Under the pieces are notes generated by a model that saw nothing but the letters and a program-made list of their open reading frames with translations, was not told the DNA's origin and did not search any database. The translations under genes and the position numbers were made by a program. Positions 51,750 through 63,404 of a stretch of DNA of 64,000 nucleotides are shown piece after piece. Source of the stretch: Isochrysis galbana (Eukaryota > Haptophyta > Isochrysidales > Isochrysidaceae); contig CM030932.1 in NCBI GenBank assembly GCA_018136815.1, forward strand, positions 9,674,429-9,738,428. The letters run 5' to 3'. The stretch's first letter is position 1, and every line of letters starts with the position of its first letter.

Positions 51750-52853
51750 GGCGGTGGAGCGGCCGGAGGGGGATGCCCTGGCCCTACGGTGGGTCGCCTG
51801 GCACGCTGGGTAGCCTGGGCTCCAAGCTATGGCCCCGAAGTACAGCGGTGCCAGGCGTTACGCGCGCGCCAGGAGTTGCCTGTACACGGAGTACCATGAA
51901 AAATTAAAAAAGGTTGCGCCGCCTCTCCACCCGCTGCATCCTGCCGTTCCGCCCCTTCTTCCTTCCTGCGATCTAGCCCCTCTCTTCACACCGCTACCCT
52001 TCCCTCTCAGCCGCAGTCAGGCCACACTGCGCGGGACAGAGGAGAGCACGCACAGGGAGAGTGAGAGTACAAGGCAATGGATGCACGGAGGGAGGGAGTA
52101 GGCACGAACGAGCTAGAAAAAGGAGAGGGGGAGCTGTGTTCTTTAGTGTATGAGAGCCAGAGCAGATGAGAGCGAGAGAGGTGAAGAATATGGGGGGGGG
52201 GGGGGGGGAGAGGAGAGAGAGAGAGAGCGAGCGAGATAGAGCGAGAGCGAGACCGAGAAAGAGAGAGAGACAGAGAGGTAGAGAGAGAGAGAGAGAGAGT
52301 CAGAGAGAGAGGCAGAGAGAGAGACGGAGAGAGAGACAGAGAGAGAGGAGAAGAGAGAGAGAGAGGAGAGAGGGAGGGAGGGAGGGAGGAAGGGAGGGAG
52401 AGGGAAAGGGAGAGAGAAGAGGGAGAGGGAGAGAGAGGGAGAGAGAGGAAGAGAGGGGCGGAGAGAGAGAGAATCTCCTGCGGCAGCCCCTTCTTCCTGT
52501 GTTCGGACCGTCTCGCTCCCCGCCCGGCGTCCCCCTCCCTTCTCAAGTTTGAATCCATGTATATTTGAGAGTAAGTAGATAGATGTTGGCGTTGCCTGCC
52601 GCCCCCCTCCGCCTTCCCCCGCCTTCCCCTTCTCCTCGCCCCCCCCCCCCCCCCTTCACCCCGGTTGGCGCGGTGGGCACCTCGGATGCTCTGAGTGGGA
52701 GGGAGAGGGGTGGTGGGAAGAAGACAGAGAGAGCCGGGTGTGTGGGGGTGAGGGGCACGAGGAGGTGGGAGGGGTGGGGGGGGGGAGAGGGAAGGGCGGG
52801 GTTGGGCGGAGCGGGGCTCAGAGGGAGGGAGGGAGGAAGAGGGGGAGGAGGGG
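51750..52853. repeat. GA-rich divergent intergenic region
   Basis: Lies between two divergently transcribed genes. (GA)n-rich sequence spans 52205-52470, with G runs at 52193-52208 and C runs at 52640-52652. Long low-complexity frames here are not genes. Confidence 0.6.
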
Positions 52854-55130
52854 TTGGGGACGAGGGGTGCGATGGGCTCTGACGAGCTGTGGCTGTGGGA
52901 CGCCGAGGCCCGCTGCGCCCACGAGGAGGACGAGGAGGACGAGGAGCATAAGGAATCCGCGCCCTCGTCCTCCTCCTCGCTCCCATGGAGCGCGCTCAGC
53001 GCTGAGGAATCCGCGTCGCTCGAGCGGTACCTCGCCGAGGGCGGAGACCCCAATGTAAGAGATGCCAAGGGGCGGACGCTGCTAATGGTGGCGGCTTCGC
53101 TGGGCAACGTGGAGGCGGTGCGCGCAGTGCTCAGATATGGTGCGGACCTCGAGCTCCGCCAGCAGCAGGGCGTCACTACCCTCATGTTTGCCGCGATGGC
53201 GGGCAACGCGAACGTCGTGCACGCGCTCCTCACGGCCGGGGCGAACGTGCTCGAAAGAGACCGGCGTGGACTCACTGCGCACGACTATGCCTCGCTCAAG
53301 GGCAACTACTTTATCTCGTGCCTCTTACTCCAACACTCCATCCGCAATACCCACCCGCACTCCTCCTCTTCGAACGAGGGCTCGAGGTCTTCGGTCGCAA
53401 AGGAGGAATCGCTCTTGTCCGCGCGGCCCGATTTGGAGCTCACGGGCAGCAAGGAGAACGTCAGCGTTGAGAAGCTTCGCGCCGGATCGAGCGAGCAGCA
53501 CGCGTCGGCGTCTTCTATGCGAATCCCGCAGTCTGCTAACCTCTCGAGAGCCGCCGATCTGAGCACCCTCTCGGATGGTGCCCCAACCGGTAGCCTCGCA
53601 CGTGAGCCAGACGTGCCAAGGCTACCAGCGCACATGGTCGAGATGGTGCAAAAGGCCGACAAGGCGGCCATCTGTGCGTATTTGGACGGAGGGGGTGATG
53701 TGAATGCTGTGGACGATGAGCTGTCAGGGACAATGCTCATGTGTGCCGCATCAGCGGGCCATACGGAGCTCACGGCCACTCTGCTCGAGGCAAAGGCCAA
53801 CGTGGACATACGAGATGGCAACGGGTGCACCGCGCTTGCCACCGCCTGCTTTTCTCAACAGCAAGATACGGTACGGCTACTTCTGGAGGCCAATGCGAAC
53901 GTAGACAACCAAGATCTACTTGGATTGACGGCTCTCATGGTTGCCGCCCTGTCCGGCGCCACGTCCATTATTGTACTGCTCCTCTCAGCTGGGGCGACAC
54001 CAAGCCTGCGTGACCGCGCCGGCCGGACGGCGTACGACTATGCACAGATCAATGGTCACACGGCCGCTCGGAAAATGCTGCGCGCGCATCGCCTCGGCCG
54101 GCTGACCAAGGAGCAGCGGCCTGCGCGCATGACTGAGGCTGAGGAGCAAAAGGCGAACGCCGCCATGCAGCAGCTGCTCGCCGAAGAGGCCGCAAAGGCG
54201 AGCGCCGATGCTCAGCGCGCAGCACGTAAACAGAGCAAGTCGCGGAAAAACCGCAAGGAGCGGAAGCACGCTGTGGTTGTGGACACGAACAGCTCCCACG
54301 GGACACCGGACCCGGACCTGGACGTCTCCACAGATGTTGGGACCAATGCCTCGCTTGATGGAGAGTTTGCGCGCCCACCGAGCTCGCTCCTACCGATACC
54401 ACTCGGAGGCTCGCCCGCTGCGGCGCTGGCTGTGTGTGAGTTGCAGCTTGGCGCCATGCCAGCCTCGACACCATCGAAGGGTCTAGCCACCTGTAAAGCA
54501 GCTTGTGGCGAGGAAATGCCAATGTTTCACATGTTGCGTGATGTGCGGCTGCAGAGAAGTGGTGCTGGCGGCGGCTCACACGGAGCCGCTCTTCTAGGTG
54601 GCGACAGCGTGGGAAGTAGCACGTACGGCACCTTCGGGCAGCTTTGGGGAGGTTACGACACGACCGCTCACTCCTCCATGGAGTATGCGACTCACGATAC
54701 CTCACGAAGCGCATGGCCTAGTGTTACCCACACCGAAGCGGATGAAGACGCCTCTGTCGCATCGCTCGCCGCGTCCGTGGCTTGCTCTGCCCTCGACGAG
54801 CAGAGCGTGGGAGGCGAGGACACTCCCAGCGCGCTGATCTGCCCACTCACTGGAGAGCTGATGCGAGACCCGGTGGCGACAGTCGACGGGCAGGTCTATG
54901 ACCGTCAAGCCATCGAAACTTGGCTCGAGACGCACGACACGTCACCGCTCACGGGAGAGGTCTTGCCTATGAAGGTGTTGGTGCCCTCCTTGCCTTTGCG
55001 CGCCATGCTGAGCGAGATGAACGAACGGCGCAAGCTGAGGAAGGCGAACTCGCAAGCCGTGGCGAGAAGTCGGTCCCAGCACGCCATGCGAACTTGGGGA
55101 ATGGGGAGCCCACGACTGACACGTCCTTGA
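52854..55130 (+). CDS. Ankyrin-repeat U-box E3 ubiquitin ligase
   Basis: Probably transfers ubiquitin to substrates bound by its ankyrin repeats. 758 residues in one exon; the second ATG at 52872 (MGSDELWLWDAE) is an equally plausible start. Two ankyrin blocks: about residues 60-160 (GRTLLMVAASLGNVEAVRAVL, GVTTLMFAAMAGNANVVHALL) and about 270-400 (GTMLMCAASAGHTELTATLL, GCTALATACFSQQQDTVRLLL, GLTALMVAALSGATSIIVLLL). Next is a Lys/Arg-rich coiled segment (KQSKSRKNRKERKH) that may be a nuclear signal, a Ser/Gly-rich linker, and a C-terminal U-box (ALICPLTGELMRDPVATVDGQVYDRQAIETWL ... PLTGEVLP). It has no signal peptide. Confidence 0.92.
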   Translation: MGTRGAMGSDELWLWDAEARCAHEEDEEDEEHKESAPSSSSSLPWSALSAEESASLERYLAEGGDPNVRDAKGRTLLMVAASLGNVEAVRAVLRYGADLELRQQQGVTTLMFAAMAGNANVVHALLTAGANVLERDRRGLTAHDYASLKGNYFISCLLLQHSIRNTHPHSSSSNEGSRSSVAKEESLLSARPDLELTGSKENVSVEKLRAGSSEQHASASSMRIPQSANLSRAADLSTLSDGAPTGSLAREPDVPRLPAHMVEMVQKADKAAICAYLDGGGDVNAVDDELSGTMLMCAASAGHTELTATLLEAKANVDIRDGNGCTALATACFSQQQDTVRLLLEANANVDNQDLLGLTALMVAALSGATSIIVLLLSAGATPSLRDRAGRTAYDYAQINGHTAARKMLRAHRLGRLTKEQRPARMTEAEEQKANAAMQQLLAEEAAKASADAQRAARKQSKSRKNRKERKHAVVVDTNSSHGTPDPDLDVSTDVGTNASLDGEFARPPSSLLPIPLGGSPAAALAVCELQLGAMPASTPSKGLATCKAACGEEMPMFHMLRDVRLQRSGAGGGSHGAALLGGDSVGSSTYGTFGQLWGGYDTTAHSSMEYATHDTSRSAWPSVTHTEADEDASVASLAASVACSALDEQSVGGEDTPSALICPLTGELMRDPVATVDGQVYDRQAIETWLETHDTSPLTGEVLPMKVLVPSLPLRAMLSEMNERRKLRKANSQAVARSRSQHAMRTWGMGSPRLTRP

Positions 55131-55383
55131 GTGTGAGCACAAACCAGCAGTTGCATGCTACCAAACCACGACAGATTGCCCTCTCGATCACTTGCTTGGA
55201 TGCTTGTTTTGCATGATGCCACTAGGAACCGCCTCCAACCTGTTGCTTGCATGGTATGATGCTTTGCAAGCTGTTTCGGCGCTTAAGGTGGTTCCTTAGG
55301 ATTTAGGAAGAGGTGGGAAATCGGCAGGTGGGCGGCGGGGCGCGCGCTCTCCAGCGAGGAGCTCTCCCTCTCCAAGGGAGGCC
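55131..55383. other. Intergenic spacer
   Basis: Short spacer with the 3' untranslated region of the E3 ligase gene; no other feature. Confidence 0.4.
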
Positions 55384-55885
55384 GTGGCGATGTATGGGAT
55401 GCCTACCCTCGACGACCCGCTGGGCACCATTCCAGTGGAGTTAGGTGGGCTCCCCAGCGCGGGTTCTGCGGCCCCCGAGCATGCCGCGCCGCCTCTGTAC
55501 ATGGTGCGAGTGAAGCGTGGCGACCTGCCCACACCGTCTGCGCTTCTGTGCCCGGTGTGCGACCCACCCGACGATGACGAGGCAGCCGCTGTCGTGGCAG
55601 AGGCAGTGGCAGCTGGGGGGGGTGGCAATGTGCACAGAGCAGTGGCTCCAGGGAGTGAGGCTGGACGCGGACGGACAACAGTGGCTGTGTTGGGTGGAGC
55701 GGCCGTACTCAGGCCCAGGGTTCGAGGACGAAGTGGGCAAGAATTTCAGGTGGTGCACACGCCTGGGCTGTGTCAGGGCACTCTCTCACACCCAGATTGG
55801 CCAGAGGTCTAAGCTGCCGCGCTGTGTGGAGCGTAAAATTGAGGAGTTGCATGGCGAGTCTGTCGTCAGCTTCTCCGAGCAATAA
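55384..55885 (+). CDS. Unknown protein broken at a G8 run
   Basis: Frame one (from ATG 55384) reads MAMYGMPTLDDPLGTIPVELG and continues through LLCPVCDPPDDDEAAA, then loses character after the run of eight G at 55615-55622. Frame two takes over from there with MCTEQWLQGVRLDADGQQWLCWVERPY, FRWCTRLGCVRAL and RCVERKIEELHGE and ends at 55885. One G fewer in the run would make a single protein of about 165 residues with several Cys residues. I do not recognise the family. A homopolymer length error in the sequence is the likely cause. Confidence 0.45.
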
Positions 55886-56475
55886 GGGGGTGTTAGAGGT
55901 GTGCATAAGGCAGTAGGAATGGGTGCCTCTACTTGTGCATGTGTGTGCTGCAAGTCACGTCATGGGAAGTAATCATACTCCTAGTAAATTTCCACCGTCT
56001 CAGATTTTGTAAATTTTCCGCACATTGGCCCGTTTGGTAGCCGACTTCTGAGAGTACTCCTCTCCACCCCGCTTTGAGTGGGAGAAGGGGCACATCTTGT
56101 GGTTAAGTGGAGTTTCTGAGACGGTGCTGGATCTCCTCAACAAGTCTCATTGTTGCGGGTAGGGGGGGTTGCCCGTCCCCCTCGCACGTCCCCGTTCATT
56201 AGGTTCCCTTCGCGTGACTCCCGCTCCCCGCCGCCTCGCCCCAGTCCCCCCCTCTTTGCATCGCGTCCCCTTTCCCGCCATCGGCTTTCCCCCGCGCCCC
56301 CCTTTCCTTGTTGTCACGCTCCGACGCCCCTTCCCCGCGTCGGCCCACTGGGCCCGCCCCCTCTCTCTCTCCTTCCCCCGTTCTCTCCCCGAGTGTCTCC
56401 TTGAGTTTCCGGCCCCGTTTCATCCCTCTCTCTTCCCGCGTCTTTTCCCTTCCCGGTGTTTACTTTTCCCCGTGA
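55886..56475. other. Non-coding C-rich stretch
   Basis: Nothing recognised except C-rich sequence; possibly a retroelement leader for the region that follows. Confidence 0.3.
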
Positions 56476-57780
56476 GTGTCCTCTCCCTTGTTCTTTGTTC
56501 TCGTCGCCAGCGCCACCGCTCGAGCGCTCCCGTGCCCTTCTGGTCTGCTCGTGCCCCCTGTGCTCGTCCCGCTCGTCTCCATGCCGTTCGAGACCGAACC
56601 CTCGGTCTCGCCTTCATCCGCGCGTGCCTCCCTCACCCGTGTCACCCCATCCTCCGCTCCCTCTTCCGTCTGTACTTCACATGTTACTACCATCCACAGC
56701 CCATCCACACCATCACACACAGCAGCCACAGCCTCTCATCACTCCGCACAACCACATGGTAGCGGAGGCGTGCCGCCCACGCCTTCCCACCCAACACCGC
56801 CCTCCCACGTCCCTGCCGCCGATGCCCCCGATCTGCCAACATTCGACCAGCCCATGACTTCTCACACCACCCAGCAGCATCAACACCCACAGTCCAGTCA
56901 TCCACATTACCCAGCTCCCCCCACTGCCACGCCAGCTCAGCCCCTGTTCTACTCCCCCTTCCCGCACCTCGCCACGCCCTCCTTCCCTCTCGCCCGCCCA
57001 GCGGGCCGCCGTCGACTCCAGCGTCCCGCGCGCCATCTCGCAGACCAGGCACGCCCCCGTCCGCAGCACCCCTGTCCGCCACCTTTCCACGAAGCCCGCC
57101 GCCCTCTTCATCTGCGACGGCTTCGGCCCCCACTCCGCGCCCTCCCCCACCGATGGCGCCACGTACCATTTCGAAGCCGTCGACGAGTTCACCTCCTTCG
57201 CCTTCCTCTCACCCGGTCGCTCGCACACCCTTTGACGCTGCCTTGCGCTCCGCGTTACGTCGCCGCTTTTGCTGTGCTGAGGCTTCGCGGAGCAGCAAGC
57301 AGGTGGATGGTCCGCTCACGATCGCCCACATCGACGACGTCGTCCGGATGGTCAAGGATCGCCTGGGGTCGTCGAAGGCAGGCCTCCGGACAAGAGCAAC
57401 AAACCGTCGGCCGCTAATCCCGGAGGCAGCCGCGGCTCCGATAATCGAAATAATCGCAATGGAGATCGTTCCCATCAGAGGCGCACAGACCACACCAGGG
57501 AGCCGCCTCCCAAATTGGAGGGTGGACTTCCACCTCTCGACGCTCCGCCATCGCAAAAGACCTCAACGCGCCAATTCCCAGCGCAAACGAATGTGTGAAA
57601 ATCGCTCCAAAAACTCGCGTCTATCGCAGAGCAAGCGCTCCGGACGCTCGGCGCGAAATGGGTCACAGAGCGCGAACGCGTTCGAATCTTGCGATTCTCG
57701 GCGACAGTCAAACGCAGCAACGCAGCGCTGGGACAGTGCCGAGGCGATGGGCAGCGTGCCAGCGCCAGTAGAGCTCACCT
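56476..57780 (+). pseudogene. Degraded retrotransposon-like coding region
   Basis: A Ser/Thr/Pro/His-rich frame (from 56581, MPFETEPSVSPSSARASL) resembles disordered Gag N-termini. At about 57080-57230 another frame reads ICDGFGPHSAPSPTDGATYH and FEAVDEFTSFAFLSP, which resembles the first catalytic strand of a Ty1/copia-type integrase core (Asp-containing, followed by a VDEFTSF segment). Further downstream are Asn/Arg-rich residues like a nucleocapsid (57360-57590). Frames change several times and no protease or polymerase is found. I call it a retroelement remnant with low confidence. Confidence 0.3.
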
Positions 57781-57898
57781 AGAAAAGCAGATGGGCAGAG
57801 CAGCTGTCCTCGTCGGCGCGCGCGAACTTCCGCCTTTACGGCGGGTGCACCATAGCACCATAGCCCGATAGTTCTGCCCATGTGGAGCGCTGGAAGAC

Positions 57899-58810
57899 AT
57901 CGTCGGGTTGGGGCCCGGCCAGAGTTTCGCGAAATTTTTTACGAAATTTGGGGGACTAACGAAGCCCTGAAATTTGACCGAAATATGGGCTTCCGAGAAG
58001 CGAAATTTGCCCCCCCCCCGCCCCCCCCCCCCCGCCCGCCCGTGCCCCCCTGTCCCCTTGGCATGTCTGATGATGAGGGGGGCATTGACCCGAACCTTCT
58101 GAAGGCACAACTTCCTGCCTACCTAGCTACGGCCGCCCACGCCACGACGACTTCTCCGAAGGCGTGCTGGGGTGGTGGCGCGATAACGGCAAGCTTTTTC
58201 GATCCAGCGTGGGCAAAGGCCGCACGAGTTGTCGTCTTATGTCTTATTCGCTGTTTCTGTTTCCCCTAACGACTCTAACTCTGCATCGTGTTGAACGTGC
58301 CTTTTCGTTGCTCCGTGCAATGTATGGTGAACGACAATCCGGTGTGCTTTCCGATCATTTGCAAGTGTCCCTCATGAGTCGCTATAACAAGCGGATCGTG
58401 GGTCGTGGGTTGAGTGTCGTGTGTGTCTCTGTCTCTGTCTAGTCTCTCTAGCTTTTCTCTCCGTATGTGTATGTACTGCGTGGCTTTAGCTTTCAATCAT
58501 TCTCTTTTGTTTACAATCTTTACCCTTGTTTCATAGCATAATACAGCATATTGTGTGCTATACCGTATCTATAAATAGGCTCAGTGCATTAATATCGACA
58601 TTAGCGCATACGCATACGTACGTATATGTACGTATGTAGGTGTGGTTAGTTGTCTAATATGCGCGCAAAACGCGCTGAGAAATTTCGAGCGAAATTCGAG
58701 CGAAATTTGGGCCGAGCCGTCCGGAAAGTTGTAGCAATACTAGCGAAATTTAGCAACGAAATTTGGGTGGGTCGGGCGCGAAACTCTGGCCGGGCCCAAT
58801 CGTCGGGTTG
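57899..58810. mobile_element. TIR element with 12-bp flanking repeat and hAT remnant
   Basis: Inverted ends GGGCCCGGCCAGAGTTTCGC (57911) and GCGAAACTCTGGCCGGGCCC (to 58797) are 21 bp and identical. The direct repeat ATCGTCGGGTTG lies at 57899-57910 and 58799-58810, with one extra A on the right. The ends resemble those of the nested element at 41579-42494 (shared AGAGTTTCGCG). The interior 58120-58440 has a decayed hAT C-terminus: LGWWRDNGKLF, then ERAFSLLRAMYGERQ and SLMSRYNKR in shifting frames. Confidence 0.75.
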
Positions 58811-59116
58811 ATTTTATAGTTATAGAGTTCGCGATAGGTTCGTTTTTAGAAGCATTACTTTATAACTACTATGTGCCTTCCCCCTCTCTTCCCTCTCTCT
58901 CCCCCCCTCTTCCCCCTTCTCCCCCCCCCCCCCTTCCGCCTCTTCCCACTCCTCTTCCCCTCCCCATCATCGCCTCCGCCTTCCAGGTGGCGGTGCGTGG
59001 CGAGTTCCATCAACTCCTCCCTCCCTCCCTCCCTCCCTCCCTCTCCTTCTCCCTCCGTCCCTCCCTCTCCTTCTCCCTCCCTCCTTCCCTCCCTCCCTTG
59101 TTCTCCTTCCCTCCCA
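58811..59116. other. Pyrimidine-rich upstream region
   Basis: CT/CCT repeats (58873-58960 and 59015-59115) directly upstream of the membrane-protein start codon; probably its 5' untranslated region or promoter. Confidence 0.45.
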
Positions 59117-62100
59117 ATGCCCGCCATCTCAACTGGATGCGCGCCAACGGACCGCCACCGCTCCTCCTCGCCAGCACGCTTGCGCCCAGAAGATGCTCTC
59201 GCTATCCGGCCACGTGTGGGAGAGGATGTGGCGGCTGCAGCGAGCCGTGAGTCAGCAGCTGTGCTGCACAGCTATGTGCGGCTGTGGGCTGCGCAGCAGG
59301 CGCTCATTCTGATGTTCACTCGGCTGACGCGCCTGACCGACCAGATCCAGGCCTTCATGGTTGGCCTCGCCTTCCTCTGTCCTGCACCACTTGTCAGCTG
59401 TGCCGCTCTCGCCACGAGGATCGCAGCTAACTGCGCACAGTTCCCCTTTGTGTGGGAGTCACACCTCTGGTGTGTCCAGACTGACGTGGTTGCCTTCCTC
59501 GGCTTTGCCTACCTTGGGGCCCATCGCTTACGCAATGCTACGGCCGTAGATAACGCTGCCACGGCGCCTGCAGCCACGTCGACACGGATGAAAGTTGGGT
59601 CCGCTCCTGGGAGGGAACCGGTTGTTGCGGCGCAGTCGATTGCCGAAGTTGAACCTCTTTCCCCACGGGATATTGCGGCATGGATTGGCGATGTGATCCG
59701 CTGGCAACTCGCACTCTTCTACTCGAGCGCAGCCTTTTGGAAGGTGTGCACACTTAACCTTTGAAAGCAGCTTGATGACAACAGTGCCTAATTTTGTGCT
59801 GAGCAAATAAGTGGTGCTTGATGGCGGGTACATAGTGGCAGTGATCACTTTGATTGCTCTAACCGAGGCGTTCTCTTGTGTGCTATCGCACTTGCCCCAT
59901 CTGAAGCTTGTCCCCGATGATTTTTTTTGTCCTTGACATGGGGCCTATACTGTTCGTCTTGCAGATCAACAGTTCCTTCCTAGACCATCGCTTCTCCTGC
60001 TCGTCGATCTACGTTGCTCAACTTCTGACTGGGTGAGAGAGGAGTCGCAATGCATGCACTTTTCCTACAGATGTGCTATAGCTAAATGTACATGGCAGTT
60101 CTCGACCACAGCATGGTGTTCGGGGCTATGCATCACTGCCATCCCTTCTCCTGTCGCCTTCCCAAATTCAGGTATCAGATCTACTTGCAGCCGATCCTTG
60201 AGCCAATCCTGCGCTTTGTTGCAGATGGCTCCGTCGAGACTGGGCTTGCTAGTGTAGATGTGCTATGGGCTCATGCACTGCGATTTGCGCCGCACATGAC
60301 CGTGATGGGTGAAATTGCCATTTCTGTCGCGTTGTTGCTAGCGGCGGCATGCCGCTCGCGTGGAACGGTGGGCAGACTTGCGGCCAAGACCGGTGTGTCG
60401 CTCGCGTTGCTTCTTCATCTAGGTACGGCTCGTTGTGTCCCCAACCATACCGGCCGGCTCTACAGCGGAATCACAGCTGTGGGTGTCATTGGGATTCGCT
60501 GCTTGCTTGCACACAACACCTCCCGCCCTCCCTTTCAGGAATTGCGTTGACTCCGCCACCCAACAATGTCGGCGCGTTCTCCGTCATCATGGCGACTCGC
60601 CTGTTCTTCTTTTGCCCTGTTGCCCTTGCACCTTTCCTTGCCATACCACGGAACATGTCTGCTGCCATCGACTGGGCAGTAGGAGCGGCCTTCGCGGCTG
60701 CCCTGGCTATGGCTGCCGTTAGCGCCGCGATGAGCGACGACACTAGCAATTTGGCCAAATCCTCGAGGAAATCTACGGTCATGGCGCAAGCGGCCGATGG
60801 CGATACGTCGCCCACCTTCAATCCGGCAGACTCAAGTTCCATCGGGCAGCTCGGGATCATGTTCTTTGGCGGGCTCGACTGGTCCGTTCCCATGTTTGGA
60901 GCAATGATGTATTTCACGCTCAAGGCATTGTTTTGTGCTGGGCAGCAGATTGAGGTGCGCTTGACTTGTGTTTGGAGGCATGCCGGTTTTCAACTCCCTT
61001 GTTCTAAGCGTCTCCAGCTAGACGCCTAGTCTCCATTTAGCTCGCATTCCCAATATTCGCCGCTTCACAACGGCAGCTTTTGGGCAATTTTTATCCCCCC
61101 CCCAAATATGTGCTTGGCATTGTCTCAGATTGGCCGCGCTCGGCTTCCTCGATCGACTCTGCACGCCGAGGCGCGTCGAAATGCCTCATCGCCACTCCTC
61201 GCCTCTTGGCGCCGCCAGAATGGTGCTATGTATGGCGGACCAACTACCTTTCCAGCTGGCCACCCGCCACGAGGGCTACGTTACGGCGGAGCTTTGCTAC
61301 TGCTCATCACTGGATTGCACGCATTCTCAGGACCGCTTTTGGGAGTGAGTTTGCTTGAATCGCCCCGTAGCGACAACGAACGCGCACAGCCTGCGGGTCC
61401 AAGCACCGCTGTGCTCCTATCCATTCATCTCGGTCACGGCTCCGTTCGCCCTTCCGTGAACTCATAGATCCAAGATGTGGGCTCCTCGAATATGTTCGGC
61501 AACCTCCGGATGCACGGAGTCGGCTCCAATCACCTCATCGCTCCAACAGCATTGCTACAGGTTCGAAAGCTGACCTCGTATCAACCGCGATGTGCCAGCC
61601 TGAAATCCATTTGCTTGCAATGTACAACGACCCGCCCGCTTGCACCCTTGTCTCGCCGTCGTGCAGGAACTCGACGTCTTGCCCGCTTCCACGTGGGCCC
61701 TTGCCCGAATCGAGAACTCTTCTTCTGAACATATTAACTCGCACTTCCCGGGCGAAGTGTCTCCTGTCCTGTCTCCTGCATCTCGTGCACTTCTGCGCAG
61801 GGCAGGTCACAGTGGCCGGCAATTCAACGCGGCAATGGGCCGAGTCCTCTCGTCGGCGGTGTTGCCTCAACCAAGTCCCACCTTTGTACGGTACACTATT
61901 CCAATGCTTGAGCTGCGTCGTATCCTCTCGGAAGCAATGTCGCTTGGCGAGCAGTTTCAATTGGAATACACCTTACTCGATCCTCGTGGCGCACGAGTTG
62001 ATACGGACGAGGTGTGGCGCGCATCAGCTGAAGGGAGGCGTTTCAAGATTGAGCTCCTCGTGAATAGCTCTGCTCCGTATGGCTCTGATTATGATAATGT

Positions 62101-62545
62101 CACCCATGGATCAAAACGCTCCGCGACCGATCCACTAAAGGCGACCTCGTCTGCAACGCGCACCGACGGCACTGAGTATGCAGTCCGGCATCTCCTCTGC
62201 TTTGCATCGATCTCGATCTCTCAACAGCCTTTAGAGTTGAACCGCGTGCAAGGACGTGGCCAAGAAAGAAGAGATGGGCCGCAAGAGCAAGTCAATCCGC
62301 AGGCGATTAAGAAGACTTGGACGAATGTCGAATCGAAGGATCCGTTGGAAGTAGTTATGGATCACGAGCAAACGGAGGCGAGGTGGGCGACGAATGAGGC
62401 GAGCGTAAACACAAATTCAGCCTTATGGGAGCCGGTGGAGTGTCCACCGCCCCTCTTATGGTGGGAACATCTACTTGGTACCTGGAACCCGTTGCCGATC
62501 CTCGACAACCCAGAAGGGCGGCACATGCATTGCTTCGGCCCGTGA
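59117..62545 (+). CDS. Seven-exon multi-pass membrane protein, HTTM/gamma-carboxylase-like
   Basis: Exons 59117-59743, 59965-60032, 60172-60422, 60539-60954, 61129-61344, 61468-61560 and 61667-62545 join with correct phase at every GT-AG boundary to give 849 residues. Hydrophobic segments occur throughout exons 1-5 (FMVGLAFLCPAPLVSCAALA, IAISVALLLAAACR, AAIDWAVGAAFAAALAMA, YGGALLLLITGLHAF). Exon 1 ends RWQLALFYSSAAFWK and exon 2 starts INSSFLDHRFSC; exon 6 carries MFGNLRMHGVGSNHLIAPT, a motif I associate with large algal HTTM-like proteins. The soluble C-terminus includes RRAGHSGRQFNAAMGRVL and TFVRYTIPMLELRRIL. Catalytic function is not shown. The last 120 residues are less convincing and may read past a missed intron. 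Confidence 0.72.
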
Positions 62546-62627
62546 ATGTATCTACTAGTATCACCTTTGGCTCCGGTCATACTCCGGGAAGGGGTGACGT
62601 GGGATGCCTGCAGGCTATGCGATGAAT

Positions 62628-62948
62628 TTATGGTGGGGGTATTGTGAGTAGAACGGCGCGTCGCCCAGTTTGAATCGCGCCGCTCTTCCGGTTCCCTGCG
62701 CCGTGGGTGGGGCGCCTTTTCTCCCATGTTGTTCCAGCCCCCAGGAGGGGGCCAAGACATTGCTTCGGGGCTCTCAACGATATGGGGCATCCTTGGGGTA
62801 CCCCGCTGCTTGCGACATTGAAAGGGGCGCTTTTGTCTCCGTTGGTTTTGATGCAGGGTGTCGGTTTCGTCTCCACGTTAGTGAGTGCTCCGGTCAACGC
62901 TCTAGTACCGTTGAAACTCCTCTCCGAAGTTTGAGCATTTTTGAACAA
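62628..62948 (-). pseudogene. LINE reverse transcriptase fragment
   Basis: The minus-strand frame reads ALTGALTNVETKPTPCI, then NGDKSAPFNVASSGVPQGCP followed by IS, matching the template-grip motif of non-LTR reverse transcriptases. The frame degenerates afterwards and no YADD box is present. Small remnant, orientation opposite to the neighbouring LINE fragment. Confidence 0.5.
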
Positions 62949-63404
62949 TTTACTGTGTGATAAAATGGCCTCAGTTAGATATGTCGAATGCCTTCTCCCA
63001 ATCCCCAGGGCGAGAAGGAGAAGGAGCTCCCCAAGGTCACCCGTTTCATCCAGGTATGAAGTATGGCCCTCGATCGCGTTAATTGTAGCAAGTGGGGGCG
63101 GGGGGCCGGAGGCGCTCTTTGAATCGAAGCGTCGGGTTCTAGGTCCACGCCCTCGAGCGCTTGTTGAGGTGCGCTACAATCGCGCTGAAGCTGAAAGCCT
63201 CGTCGGCTCCGCCTTGAAATTATTAAAACTTCTGCTACCCGCTAGAGCTTATCACGATATTATCACCCCATATTCATCGAAGACGAAAAGGGAAGGCTGA
63301 AGATCAGTGCAAAGTTCAGCCTCGTAGCGACAGCGCTCGGACTCGGACTCTCCGAGAGACTCGCCTAAGAAGGAAAGACAACAACTAAGTTTATACTTGG
63401 TTGC
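62949..63404. other. Non-coding stretch
   Basis: No gene seen. Confidence 0.3.

Noticed and set aside
55384-55885. Programmed frameshift at the G8 run
   Set aside because: Homopolymer length error is more likely, given similar one-base length differences between the retrotransposon repeats.
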